A stretch of 64,000 bases of DNA from Luidia sarsii (Eukaryota; Echinodermata; Asteroidea; Paxillosida; Luidiidae): positions 5,243,476 through 5,307,475 of the forward strand of contig OX465110.1 of the NCBI GenBank assembly GCA_949987565.1. Reading direction: 5' to 3'. The position numbers were made by a program, and so were the translations under genes. The notes beneath the pieces are model-generated. The model saw nothing but the letters and a program-made list of their open reading frames with translations, searched no databases and was not told the origin of the DNA. Of the stretch, positions 42,601 through 54,100 are shown one piece after another. Every line of letters starts with the position of its first letter. The stretch's first letter is position 1.

Positions 42601-45600
42601 ACGATCTCCACCTCGGCCCGTTGCCTTTACTCACGAGAAGAGGGAACGGTGCGCACACACAAAGAAACGTAATCATGTCGGTTGCGTACACAATGCCACG
42701 TCTTTTTTTTTTTAACCCTCGACACGAGGTCGAAGGAAGTGGGCCTTGTGACCGTACGAACAAAAAAAGTATCTTCCTGCATGGTGATGTAAGCCTGGTG
42801 AAAAGATTGTATCTTTTGTTCACCACTGGCAAGCCGAATCACACTTGAAGGCCAGAGCATACTGGCCGGAATGTCGAGTTATCACTACGGTTCTTTTCAG
42901 AACCATACTTGATATACAAAAATGTTGCAAACTGCTAACTGACTAAAATTACCAAAATGTAAATCTAAAATTTAGTGGGCCTGACGTTTCGATCCTAGCA
43001 GGACCTTTCTCTCTGCCTTTGAGAAAGGTCCTGCTAGGATCAAAACGTCAGGCCCACTAAATTTCAGAACCATACTTCTTTAAAAGACCTATTGTATAGT
43101 GTCACTGGAAACACTCCTATAATAATTATTAAGCTCACATTCGCAATTTGTACAATAACTAAAAACGAGGCATGGATGGGACTATGGCTTCAAATTACAC
43201 GTGCGGCTATTAGAAGCCGCCAGCTAGCGGGCTGCAGCCAAGGCCAATAGATGCATGCGTTATGACCAGCCACAGCCATACAAGTCACACCAGGCCAATA
43301 GCTGCATGCGTTGTTAGTTACCAGCCACAGCCAATCGTGTCACACCAGGCCAATAGATCCATGCGTTCTGACCAGCCACAGCCTATCGTGTCACACCAGG
43401 CCAATAGAGCCATGCATTCTGACCAGCCACAGGCAATCGTGTCACATCAGGCCAATAGATCCATGCGTTCTGACCAGCCACAGTCAATCGTGTCACACCG
43501 GCCCAATAGATCCATGCGTTCTGACCAGCCACAGCCAATCGTGTCTAACCAGGCCAATAGATGCATGCGTTCTGACCGGCCACAGTCAATCGTGTCTAAC
43601 CAAGCCAATAGATCCATGCGTTCTGACCAGCCACAGCCAATCGTGTCACACCAGGCCAATAGATCCATGCGTTCTGACCAGCTACAGTCAATCGTGTCAC
43701 ACCGGGTCCTATATATAATTCATGCTTAACGGGCCAACGCTCACCTGTCGAACGATTCTCCGTCGTCATTGAGGAAGACTGGCCTGACGATGGCATACTC
43801 GAATATGGGCTTCAGCCTCTCAGTAGAACTTATCAGGAACCTGCAAGGGCAGAAAAAGGTTCACTAGAAACCTGAACCCATGATCTTTCTATCTCTCTCC
43901 AAATCCCTTAAGGGCAGTACTAGTGAGAGGACTTGGAAACTTTAGAGGCATGTAAGCAGACGTGAAACAAAAATGACTTGTGAAAGGGCCTTTTGAATAC
44001 TTTTGAAATGTTTTTGTGGGACGCTGGGGCTGGGGTCATGTTGCAAGCTTTCAAAGCGCCCTTGAGCCACATGGCATTGTTTCTATGTCAACAGAGGGCG
44101 TAACAGGAGATCACATCCGGGTCGCCCATACCCACACTCACTGTATTATGAAACAGTCGGGGTGCAACCTTTCAAAGGTCCCTCCAAGCCAACAGGCATA
44201 TTCAAATCAACAGAGGGCGCTGTGACCGATACAAGAGAGACGCCCCATTCCTCCACTGCATGGTTCTCTGGTACTGTTGTATGCTCACGTACCTGGACAG
44301 GGCTACCCGCAGCAGTCGCCAGTAGAGGATGGCAAAACTCTGGACGAAGGCTGGCTCGGGGTTGTTGCTGGTGCCCTGGGGACGGATGTTGGTCATGTAC
44401 AGGGTGGTGTTGAACTGAATGGTGTCTGGCGTGACCTCCTGCTGCCAGATGGTCTTGTTATCCGTGTCCCTGCACAAGAACATGGTGTCCATCGAGCCTG
44501 GCGGGAAAAGGGAGCCAAGAGGGAACAAAATAATACAGCCGAGAAGCCTCGAGGAACGGTCACAGAAATCATCTAAGAAAACTTGAAATAATGTCCATGA
44601 AATTTGGCTAAAACGATTACAAGAGAGGACATGAATGCCGGGTGTTTCCTGCACACTCTTTGCATGCAGAATGTCGAGGGATTTTGGTATAAACTCGACT
44701 TCGGACAGCTTCGGAGTATCTTGAACGATTACTTGTGCCATTAAACTTAGATAACTGCTATCAAAAAGGCTCCATGATTGCTAGAGATATGGTTGTTAAC
44801 TAAAGTCCTTTGGGTGACAATTATATTGGTAGGCCTATGCCGTTAAAAAGTCAGTCTTTAGGGTGTCCATTGTGGCCAATCACAATGCGCGAAATCCCTA
44901 CTTATTCCTCCATGGTCGACCCAATGCGTGGCTGGTACACCGCAGCCTAGGGGTTTTCGCTGTATTTGTACAAATTCGCGCTTGGAAAGAGACTAACATA
45001 AATTATCTGTCTGATCATCACTCCACATGAGATCAGCCAGTTGGGATTTCTTGTGGAGGGGGCGGAGTGCGACTTGCTGTTGTAGTTGTAGTTTGTCACA
45101 AAATGCAAGATGTGTGTAAGATGTAAAATTAGCTGCTGTTAAAAAAATGTTGTTCAGCTGCACTGGCTGATCTGGTAACGCAGGGCTAGTCTCTTTACAA
45201 GCGCTAATTGCACTGCCACAGCCAAGACCCTATGCTGCGGTGTAAAAAAAAATACGGAAAGGAAAAGGGTCGACAAACTCTTTGAGGGCGCACTATTGTG
45301 AATTGCCCGTACTATTGAGGGCGCACATTCCCTATCTATGCCAGGCTTACCATCAAACATGAGGTGGTCCTCTCTGATTTTGATGTCACCTTTGGTAATG
45401 TAGTTGTCCGTCGTCTGGAAGCTATTGAACAGGCTCTTTGAGCCCGGCAGCGTGGGTCTAAATTCATCCTTGTAGAAGCCGGTTTTGTTCTACAGAGGGA
45501 AAGAGAAAATTGCGACGACATTTTGAATGAACAGATCCCAATGTATGAACACAGCCGCCATTTCCTCAAAGATGGCTTTTGATTTTTTTTTTTTTTTATT

Positions 45601-47416
45601 TTTTTTTTTTTTTTGGGGGGGGGTATTCTGAACAAGGGTTGTCTAGGTGATCCTAAAAAATAGGTTGTCTAGGTGATCCATAAAAATGAGTACCGCTACG
45701 TTCAACCACGGGTCAGGCTTCACATTTCATTTTGCCTTTTTGTTTTGCTAATCCTTTTCGGCAAGAAAACCTAAACCCAACTATTAAACCACAAATTTAA
45801 TGTACACAACATCCATGGTCTGGCAAAATTCACGAAATAAGCCTCACAAAAAATCATGTTTTGGGGAATAGTGCAAGTACATTTTTGGTGTTATGGTTGT
45901 GCCAGACAGTGTGGTTTCTCTACATAATAAAGGTTGGTCTTTTTAGCATTTAGGGGTTTTTCCCACCCTTTAACGGTGAGGGTATTAAAGCAAAATCTTC
46001 AGCTCTTACATGGTAGGACACAGTGGAGAAGACGTTGGAGCAGGTACCGGTGGCCTCCGATACAAGGGACCCGCCATCTGCCTGCCGGATCGGCCACTGG
46101 GCCACGGGAGACTTGCCAAAGTCCTGGAAGTCTAGCACCCAGATCTCATCCTGGCCCTCCGTGTCCTCCAGAGATACGTCCAAGGACACTTGACCTGTAC
46201 GTGGAAGAGAGGAGAAAAGGAAGGAGTTTAATTAACATTGGCACAAGAAAAACCAAGAATTGTTTCAACCATGTTTAGAACATTTTTTTTAAAAGTTTTA
46301 TTAATGCAAATTTGCCCAAACCAAGGCAATAAAGGTAGGGGCTAAGGAAAGAGGAAAAAGGCTAAGGCTAAGGAAAGAAGGAGATGGGGAGGAACTCGAT
46401 CATACGACTTTGGGAAATGTGAACAAGGAAGGGAATCCCAAAGAGAGATAGACAGACATAATTTTTGAAGGAAGCGGTTCTGATACCTCTTTGTTCTATA
46501 TACACCTTGGGAGAGGAGTATGGAAGTCTTGTTTGCTTTTGAATGAAACGGGGCGTGATTTTTGAAAGTATAATAACGCGGTTGATGTTCAAAATGGACT
46601 TGCACCCGACCGCAGCAAAGACATTGATTATCTGGAAAGGCCAGTACCCAATGGTTGGATAGTTATGTCAAGTATAACAAAGAGCGGTGGTGCGTTTAGC
46701 AAAAGGTCAAATTTTCTTTGACGATTTTTCAAAATATTTAGAAATCTTTGCTAATTGAAAAAGAACGGAGAGAGACGGTAACTTTTCAAAATTCACTCAG
46801 AAGTTTTGGGAAACAAAGAGTAACTACGAGCCGACACCACTTGAAGCTTACGTTTAAGAATAACCTTTTAATAATTTTAGATTATTTTGGGCGACAGTAA
46901 GATTTAAACATGAGAATTCTGTCATGACCATCTACAATTGTTTTCCAGATCTTCCCAATGTTTCATAGGGCCTATAGCAGGTGGTCTTTTTAGCTATTTT
47001 TCCAACCTTTTACGGTGAAGGTTTTAAACAGATTTGAAACTCGACTCTGAAATCCTATGATTTTTCAAAGGCTATTAAACAATACATTTTCGTAATTAAT
47101 GTTTTTTTCTCAGTTATTGTTACAGTCTTCAAGAAGTGAAATGTAAAATTAAATATGGCCTATGCATGCAACGTTCTGGAAATTCTCGTACCGGTCAATT
47201 CAAAATGACGGGTAGTTGTGGCCTCTAAAACTAATGAGAAAAAAAGCCACAATTTTGGTTACCTTCCTCGACTTCGAACTTGTCCACTTTGGCTTGTCCC
47301 ATTTTCTCGAAGATGTCGTCCCGGCCGTGGGTGAGCGGGTCGCCGAAGGCTGCCTCGGCGGTGCGGGGCGTCGCCAGACCCAGCACCACCAGCCAGCAAA
47401 TCACGGTGACCGACAT
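33647..47416 (-). CDS. Surface protein: F5/8C (discoidin), kringle, C-terminal anchor (16 exons)
   Basis: Minus-strand exons: 47263-47416 (ATG), 46010-46194, 45351-45489, 44293-44497, 43745-43840, 42470-42624, 41679-41863, 40639-40794, 39277-39415, 38369-38623, 37455-37604, 36571-36727, 35992-36181, 35207-35329, 34434-34754, 33647-33814 (TAA). All phases match; 925 aa. Order: signal peptide (1-22); N-terminal region (about 31-311) of unknown family; F5/8 type C domain bounded by C313 and C470 (VQTQGY, WVTEYVVAYS, ARRLRILPQSW); kringle with six cysteines 476, 498, 522, 533, 544, 553 (CYTSG, YRGTVS, FCRRASG, AWCFT); a second extracellular region (557-805); polybasic RRRRR (808-812), a furin-type site; cysteine cluster 833-862; acidic stalk; hydrophobic tail 907-923 ending CRR. 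The tail after GNSGAAS may be a GPI signal or a membrane anchor. Role is unknown; adhesion or ligand binding is inferred from the domains. A 51-bp minisatellite lies in intron 5. Confidence 0.88.
35503..35775. repeat. 28-bp tandem array in the discoidin-kringle gene
   Basis: Seven to nine copies of a roughly 28-bp unit, CCACGGTAACCTATGGGCCA plus AATCCCAA, with some partial copies. It is intronic, between the exons at 35992-36181 and 35207-35329. Confidence 0.8.
37020..37085 (+). mobile_element. Partial tRNA-derived SINE, second family
   Basis: Contains the box B region GTGGGTTCGAATCCCGCACG followed by a tail with TTTTCATCAGGCATCGGG. The tail matches that of the tRNA-like element at 42174-42247. 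The tRNA 5' half is degraded. Confidence 0.5.
37701..37896. repeat. Foldback repeat, TTTACGAAATG family, second copy
   Basis: CTACGAAATGAATGGCTTAG and GGCTCGGGCTTAGG at the left pair with GCCCGAGCCTAAGCC and TTCATTTCGTAAAC at the right. Intronic in the discoidin-kringle gene. Confidence 0.65.
39549..39641. repeat. Hairpin repeat, TTTAGTGGGCCTGACGTTTC family, second copy
   Basis: Perfect or nearly perfect 40-bp arms around a short GGCAGAG-containing loop. Same family as 3266-3395 and 42968-43064. Confidence 0.85.
40151..40605. mobile_element. TGTGACCC-terminus MITE, copy 4 (455 bp)
   Basis: Family termini (one mismatch at the left end, TGTGATCCGGCACAGC), flanked by TA or TATA on both sides. 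Intronic in the discoidin-kringle gene; it ends 34 bp from the donor of the exon at 40639-40794. Confidence 0.75.
41925..41997 (-). mobile_element. LINE 3' UTR remnant
   Basis: Contains GCCCAAAACAAGGCTATAAA and GGGCTAAGGAAAGAAGGAGA, which match the minus-strand tail at 46290-46560. No coding remnant. Confidence 0.5.
42174..42247 (-). mobile_element. tRNA-like head of a second SINE family
   Basis: 74 nt with a box A match (TGGTCAAGTGG) and box B (GGTTCGAATCC). Arms AGCTC/GAGCT and GCGGGTTCGAATCCCGC pair. The anticodon arm does not form a clean 5-bp stem, so a working tRNA is unlikely. A tail with TTTGTTTTTTATCAGGCATG follows on the minus strand. A partial second copy of the 5' half lies at about 42003-42030. 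Confidence 0.6.
42968..43064. repeat. Hairpin repeat, TTTAGTGGGCCTGACGTTTC family, third copy
   Basis: Inverted arms around TCTCTGCCTTTGAGA. Same family as 3266-3395 and 39549-39641. Preceded by ATATACAAAAATGTTGCAAA, which also precedes other copies. Confidence 0.85.
43235..43720. repeat. 51-bp minisatellite in intron 5 of the discoidin-kringle gene
   Basis: About nine tandem copies of a 51-bp unit containing GACCAGCCACAGCCAATCGT and CCAATAGATCCATGCGTTCT. Because 51 is a multiple of three, open frames of 135-155 codons run through it on the plus strand. These have no splice or domain support and are treated as artefacts. Confidence 0.9.
46290..46560 (-). mobile_element. LINE C-terminus and 3' UTR remnant
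   Basis: Minus-strand relative of 26390-26600: decayed RT end, then the tail with GCCTTGGTTTGGGCAAATTT and a terminal A-rich stretch. Intronic in the discoidin-kringle gene. Confidence 0.55.
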
Positions 47417-47704
47417 TCCTTTCGCCTCGGTGAAAATAAAATACAACACCGGACAAATTGAAGCCAAAAGCGGAGAACCTCGAAGTTCGAACACTCCGGC
47501 ACTGGGAGGAAAAGGGGAGCGAGAGCACACGGAATGGCTGTAGAAACTGGGACGAATCTCGACTTCGGAGGGAGATCAGATGGACATTTTTATGCCGAGG
47601 ATGATGTCCGAAAAATACGTCGCAATGCCGACCACGCCCGTGTCCCGAAGCCTCTCGTAGCTCTTGAAAACCGCGCCTTGAATTCGCCCACCACGTGCTG
47701 GGGG

Positions 47705-47711
47705 TTTTATA
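47705..47711 (-). promoter_or_regulatory. Probable TATA box of the discoidin-kringle gene
   Basis: TATAAAA in the context GGGTATAAAACCCC on the minus strand, about 290 bp before the start codon at 47416. The implied 5' UTR of about 260 nt would be unspliced. A CACGTG E-box lies just upstream, near 47692-47697. Confidence 0.45.
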
Positions 47712-48403
47712 CCCTTTGGGGCGAGTCTATTCTCAGAAAGAGGGGTTTACGTTCACCGTCTATAACGTATTGCATCTTTCGACTTGTGGAAATATACGTT
47801 TAAAAGGAATGCATTTTTGGAAGGAACAGATTACAAGTTAAAGTTATACTTTTACATCATTCAACTTCGCTAATATTGAAAATATATCGAATTTCATCAA
47901 GAAAAAAAGAGATTCGTGAAAAGTTAACCCTATTGATAAAGTGGTTCGTTCGACTCTTCCTGGTCTGCGGTTAATCATTGTAGTAGAATGCGGTTCACCT
48001 TCGCCCGGGAAAAGCGCATACTTTCACTGGGGAAAGCCTTTTGAAGAGAAGATCTCCATTCATTTACGTCTTCAATTCTCGCGGTGGATACTGTCGGCAA
48101 AATTTGAAAATGCTGAGAATGTCCGAGAGTCATGTGGCAAACCAAATCCAAGGGATAAAAAGAAACTGGATGAAAAGACATGAGTCCAGGTGTAACTTTT
48201 GTAGTAGACTATTATACTATAGTAACTTGAAAATAAAAGAAAAGAATAGAACTAGAAAGTGAACACTGTGTTTTCTCCGAATGAGCATTATGTCAGTCAT
48301 TGCGTTTTGTGAAGTTATCTGGTTTTTTTTTTTTTTTTTTTAACTCGTCATATCGTCCTGAATACTGTGCCACGACCCCAAAAGTCTGCTACATGAATTT
48401 TAA

Positions 48404-48672
48404 AGGCCTAATACAACATTGGTAAAGGTCAAAAGATCTGAGAAAGTAGAAAAAAGGTAAAAAACCGTCACGGTTTTTGCACCATTCTGTAGTGTAAGAA
48501 ATAGTTACTGACTTGCGAGTAATAAACTCTTTGTCGATGTTTGAGTGAAGATTTCTAGGGTAGTAGGCCTACAGCATCGATCCAAGATTTCAACATGAGG
48601 ATGACCATCTATACAAACTGTGTAAAATTAGAAGGAAATCTGTGGACATTGATGTTTTCCGATCTTCCCAAT
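48404..48672. mobile_element. TTAA-type MITE, truncated copy
   Basis: The left end follows TTAA (48400-48403) and continues AGGCCTAATACAACATTGGT. The interior matches the element at 22587-22990. The right end is missing or diverged. Confidence 0.6.
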
Positions 48673-49670
48673 ACCAATGCGCTTCTATTTTGAGCGGGGT
48701 AATCAAGCTGGACTTTCGAGTTTTGTTGATCTCTAAAGCAACAGACATGATTAGGCTTGTGAAAAACATCGGTTACTCATACCATAGAGCAATGCTCATA
48801 CAGTGTACTATACAATTAATGATATGCGACACAGACGTACTCAACACGCAACAGCCGTAGAGCCGACAGATTCCCATGCAACAGCCGTCTACCCGAATAA
48901 TTAATTTGTTGCTAGCCCACCGATCAACAACGTTAGTCCCGTCCCGGAAGATTTCCCTTCAAAAAATGCCCGCGATCGCACACCAATGATCCCATCGGCC
49001 CCGTTTTTACAGCGCAGTAAGTAAGCCGGACCGTGCGGCCACCCGAATCGACCGTTGTCGGATTGTTTGGGACCGATCTGCCCACCGTAAAAAAACCCAG
49101 GAAATAATGTTCGTAGTCGGAGTCGGGCTGAATGTTGGGTTGGGATGCTGCTCTGGCTCGCACTTCGTATATATTTTAATGTTATTCCATGTGCGTTAGC
49201 GCACGGTAGAGTGAGCGCCGGGGGTAATGTATGGCTGGGCAGGGACTGTACTGGGGTGCGGTACGTGGGTATACTACTTACTGAGTGATACTAGTGACAG
49301 TGTAAGGCTGATGAACGAAGTCAATGTAGACGGGGGTGATTGGAAGATGATATCGAGGAGATGCTCGATTATTTTCCAGGAATTTGGATGATGGGGCCAA
49401 CAAGAAAAATGGCCGCAAAGTCTAGTCTGACACTGTCATTTAAATTTTAATTCTGATTAAGTGATACTGATAGTGATCTCTCTGAGTCTGAGTAGTCCGA
49501 GTAACTTGGACCCGACAAGTGCAAGTCACCCTTTTTTTATCAACATTTTAAATTTTGAGGGTCGGGTGACAGTCACCCGACCCCCAAAATTTCAAATTTC
49601 AATTTCAAAAAGTTACTCAGACCACCTCTAATACTAGCAAGTAGCATAGATTTATTATACATAACAATTA

Positions 49671-49853
49671 CGCAGTGGCTGTTGTTACGGCAGTCGTCCG
49701 TGTGGTTCCCTGACTTCACAGTATTTGTCAGGATGTTTAGCTCTTGGAACCAGACTATCAGCTAATAGACTGGTTCAACCAGCCTGCCATGCTGACGAAA
49801 TACAATCAAGTCAGGGAACCACATGGACGACTGCCGTAACAACAGCTACTGCG
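49671..49853. mobile_element. 183-bp MITE with 9-bp target duplication, copy 2
   Basis: Same length and about 45-bp terminal inverted repeats as 11760-11942, with a few substitutions. The direct repeat TAACAATTA flanks it at 49662-49670 and 49854-49862. Confidence 0.88.
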
Positions 49854-49957
49854 TAACAATTAACATTAATATAAAAAATAAGACTTTTTAGAATTACCGG
49901 TTAATCTTATTGTGCACATTTTTTTGAGTTATGAGTTATGGCAGGTTAGAGAGAACG

Positions 49958-50174
49958 ACATTCTTCCCGCAAACGCTATTCACTAATTCAGTCGGTCCCT
50001 TACGTTGATTGGCCAATTGTCATCACGTGTTGCCGGCTTTCTTGCCTGAAAGGTTATTCTGCCTGAGGTCATTCCTGAATATTACCTTTCGGGCAAGAGA
50101 GCCGGCACAACGTAAATGACAGTTTGCCAATCGGAGTTAAGGGATCGACAGAATAGCATATGCAGGAAGAATGC
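49958..50174. repeat. Nested foldback repeat
   Basis: Outer arms around CATTCTTCCCGCA / GCAGGAAGAATG. An inner palindrome carries GTTGCCGGCTTTCTTGCC and GGGCAAGAGAGCCGGCAC. The inner arms look like a second insertion inside a GGTGAATAT-family foldback. Confidence 0.55.
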
Positions 50175-50694
50175 CAGTAATAATATATTTACGAGTCGGT
50201 ATGTTATTTGGGATAAGATCAGAGTTGAGTTTTGTTCTAGTCGTCCCGAATATTCGAGAAAACGAGCAGGGGCTGGCATTGCCCATCTTAGCGTTAGTCT
50301 TGAGGCAGCTATATGTGATAAAGCCATTTCAATCTGGTTCAATCTGGGCACAAACAAGGGTTTTGAAATCGAAACCATCCATTGGCCCGGCAGCCCAAGC
50401 CAGAGCATTTCAGCTATAGATTGCCGAAGCGATGACGTCAGTTTCCAAGGCGACACGGCTGGCTGGTTCCAAACAAACGAACCCGGGACGCCCACGCCAC
50501 TCACTCACACAGCTTTTTGTTTGTGTGTGTGTGTGCATAGGAGAATATGGCAGCCATCAGAATTTCTGCTCTTGTGACTTTGCGAGTTACTTTGTACTAG
50601 AACCAACATACATGTGCATAATTCATGTACAAGTATGCAACCATAAGAGTAGTACAGTATGCAGGCCTACATGCAGTTTAGATTAGATGCTGAG

Positions 50695-50760
50695 ACTAGT
50701 ACTAGTACTAATAGTAGTAGTAGTGGTAGTAGTACTAGTACAAAAGTAGTAGTACTAGTG
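50695..50760. repeat. (AGT/ACT)-rich microsatellite
   Basis: Imperfect runs of AGT and ACT triplets forming repeated ACTAGT palindromes. Confidence 0.75.
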
Positions 50761-51109
50761 TGTACTCTAATGCATGATGGCATCCACACACATTGCTGAG
50801 GTATATGCAGTCAGATGTATGGAGCTCAGTTCAGGGAAATGAACCCACACGTTACAATGGGAGCACAGAACCACGGCACGGCCAACTTGCACGATCTTGA
50901 GCACGTTGCACATGCGCATTGTACATTGGTTCTGTGTCCACTGTCTACATTGAAGTGTGTGGTGGCTATGTTTTCCCAAATTGAGCTTCATACATTCTGT
51001 AGGCTGCAGCAGGCTCTGATGTTTGCATTAATAATTTGTATTTCTGTTCGTACGAAGGTTGACGGTTTTCCCGAGGCCCTTGTAAACCACACGCCCACCC
51101 GAGCCAGCC

Positions 51110-54100
51110 ATGGGAGAGAGGAGCGGGGGCCGTGGCAACAACAGCCACAAGGGAAAGTACTTCGACCTCAGGGTCAAGCTCTTCACTGCCGAGACCTTCC
51201 CCATCCGAGATGTCTACAACGAGATGAAGGTAGGCCTACAACTGTACTAGGCTACTACTGTAGCCCTGAACACTTTGGGGGGAAATCTCAAAACATGTGT
51301 TTGGACTCTGATGAAGGTGTCCTGCAAGGATCAAAATATTAGGCCACTAACTACAATTCAACATCTCAAAGTTTGGTGGGCCTGACGTTTCGATCCTAGT
51401 TATAGGCCCTTTCCGAGCCACACTCCTTCTCGAAAGAGAGGTGCTACATGCTATCACATGGTGTCATGGAAACTCTAGTTACCGGCTCTTTTCAGAGCCA
51501 CACTCCTTCTCAAAAGAGAAGTGTTACATGGTGTCACCGCACACCTTCCACTTGGTATTTCCACTATGAAAAGCTTCAAGTCTGGGTTTCTTTTCTTTTC
51601 ACAAACAGGTTAGGGCGCTGAAAGCCAAAATGGAGTTTGTGACGGGAATTCCAAGCCACCTGCAGAGGCTGACGTACTTGGACGGAGGTAAGGTCCAGAT
51701 GTTTAGCTTTGGCCAAATTGACCAGAAAAGAAAAGATTTTTGGATTTTGGTACCCCAGATCTCCGGGCTATCCGCACCAGGGCCCAGAGCCGCCTAAGCG
51801 TGAAAATCTGCTAAGCAGGAACAGTCTTCCTTGGGTGAACAGGATTACAAACCTCACCACGATGTAATGTCAATTGCTTTTGACTCGCATTTCACTCTTC
51901 TTTCACTCAGCATGAAACAGTTGTGAAGTCTGGGTTGGCAAGGTGATCCTATGAACCCTGGCTTTTTTGTGCTTCAGCAAATTTGGGTGCTGAAGCAGCT
52001 CTGTGCATGTGACCAAGATTGGTCTCAGTGCTCTACCATCTGGGCAGTCTGTGCCCTAAGGTGAGGTTTTGGGCCTTCCCCAATAGTCAACCATCTTTGC
52101 TCGGGGTTGGTGGGTGTCAGTGAGAAACAATTGAACCTCTGTGCATCTCCAAGGATCCCACGGCCAATTTTCATTCGGATGCAAACGACAAGACTCCCGT
52201 CCGGCCTCGGGTGAGTTGGGAACTTGCGTCTCGTTCCGCAAGGAAATTTGACTGTCTCAAAAATTGTGGAGGGCCTGATGTTTTCGAGCCTAGCAGGACA
52301 AAAAAAGAAACTCAATTTCTCTTGCTCCTCGCAGCTGACATGATGGATGACAGTGACATCCGGCATCACGACATCGTTCCCGGGGCGACCATCAACCTGG
52401 ACGTCTGGTACACCTGGAAGACTCTCATCCAGGCCGCGGCCGACGGAGACACGAGCAGAGTGAGCAGACAGCGCCATATCAATGGCAAAATGCTTCCCCC
52501 TTTCCCAGTCTATCGTGTGGAGTGGTTTCTTGTCCCGTATGGTTAAGCTGCCGAATTGGGAGCTTCGAGTCTCAGCCGAGTTGGGGGGGGGGGGGCTCTG
52601 AAAAGAGCCGGTTACCGGCTCTTTTCAGAGCTACACTCCTTCTTGAAAGAGAAGTACCGTACTCACTGGGTCTTTTCAGAGCCACACTCCTTCTTGAAAA
52701 AGAACTACACGGTGTCACCGCAAACCGTCCACTTAGTATTTCCACCATGCCAAACCTTCAAGCCTTTAAAACTAACTTTGTTCGGTCTTTTTCCTCGCAC
52801 AGCTGCTGCAGCTGGGCGTGACCAAGGGCAGCGCCTACACCACGCCCAGCTCCAAGGAGATGAACGAGCGCTCCAAGGCCAAGTGGCTCGCCGAGAGGGG
52901 CTTTGTGGCCCTCTGCATCGCCTCGCACCGGGGCCACAACGGTTTGATCCAGAAGCTGATTGACGGAGGTACGGCCGCCCCAGCTACTGAGCCGCAGGCT
53001 TTGCGCCGGGACCTCCCATTTCGGACTGCCGGTCTAACCGCATGCATAATTCGGCCATACACAACTCATATCACAGCATACAACGCTGTTAATAGAAGCG
53101 TTTTGCGTCAATCTGTCCTTCCTGTAGTCATGTGACGCTGCTTCACTGATACAGAGTATAGCTGCATGCATAATTTGGCCGTACACAACTCATATCACAG
53201 CATACAATGCTGTTAATAAGCGTTTTGCGTCAATCTGTACAATGCTGTTGAATAAGCATTAGCCACTCTGCTCCAGACCTCTTTTCATTGCCCATGACGG
53301 CTACACCTGGGGTTTTATAGAATAATATGCCATTTTCAATGGCCTCAGTCCAGTCAAAGTTTTCTTGGCCAATTTTTTGCAAATTTTTGGTTAAAAGTTC
53401 CCAGCCAGATTTTCCTCCATTTGTTAGATGTTCAAAACTTGGTAAACAATTCGTGACCCCTTGCTGTATTTTTATAAAAGTCAACCTCAGGGGATGAATG
53501 TCCTTGATAAGACCCATGATGACTGCACAGCACTCACTGCATTATGTCCTCATTGACTCAAATCCCCAAAGAATCGGCAGTCGATTTCACCAAACCCATC
53601 GCAAGACGATGGGCGATGCTGCACAGAAACCATACGGCATATCACAACTAGCGATGGGTTACCCATCATAGGTTGAGATACGGCTTTGTCCTTGCCGACT
53701 CAAATCCCACAAGCATTAGGACTCATTGAGACACTGGCTTTGTCCAATCTTTCCCCCTTAGGGGTGGACGTGCACGACAAGACAACCAACGGCCGCACGG
53801 CGCTGCACGTGGCCGCCGCCCAGGGCAAGAACAGCGCCGTGGAGGTGCTGCTGCACAACGGCGCCACCATCGAGGACCCGGACGCCGACGGCAAGAGCCC
53901 GCTGGTGCTGGCCGGCCTGTGGGGCCACAAGGCCTGCGAGCGGCAGATCTTCCTCTTCCAGTGGCAGCAGCGGGCGGCCAGGCAGCGGCCCGCCGCCAGC
54001 GACTGCCCGCTGCGGGCCCACCAGATGTACGACTCGCGGCTCAAGACCTGGCTGACCGGGGAGCAGTTCCAGATCTACTTCACCCAGATCATGCCCCCGG

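Larger units (their letters stand above)
47417..51109. other. Divergent spacer between the discoidin-kringle and ANKRD60-like genes
   Basis: Holds the putative promoters of two divergent genes (TATA box at 47705-47711 for the minus gene), a truncated TTAA-type MITE (48404-48672), a hairpin near 49490-49620, the second 183-bp MITE (49671-49853), a foldback (49958-50174) and an (AGT)-rich microsatellite at 50695-50760. A frame of about 150 codons at 50116-50577 lacks recognisable domains. Confidence 0.6.

Noticed and set aside
47417..47530. Upstream ATG giving 38 extra residues on the discoidin-kringle protein
   Set aside because: The ATG at 47416 places the hydrophobic signal peptide at the very N-terminus; the longer form would bury it.
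50116..50577. Possible gene of about 150 codons upstream of the ANKRD60-like gene
   Set aside because: No domain, no convincing splice sites, and it begins inside a foldback repeat.
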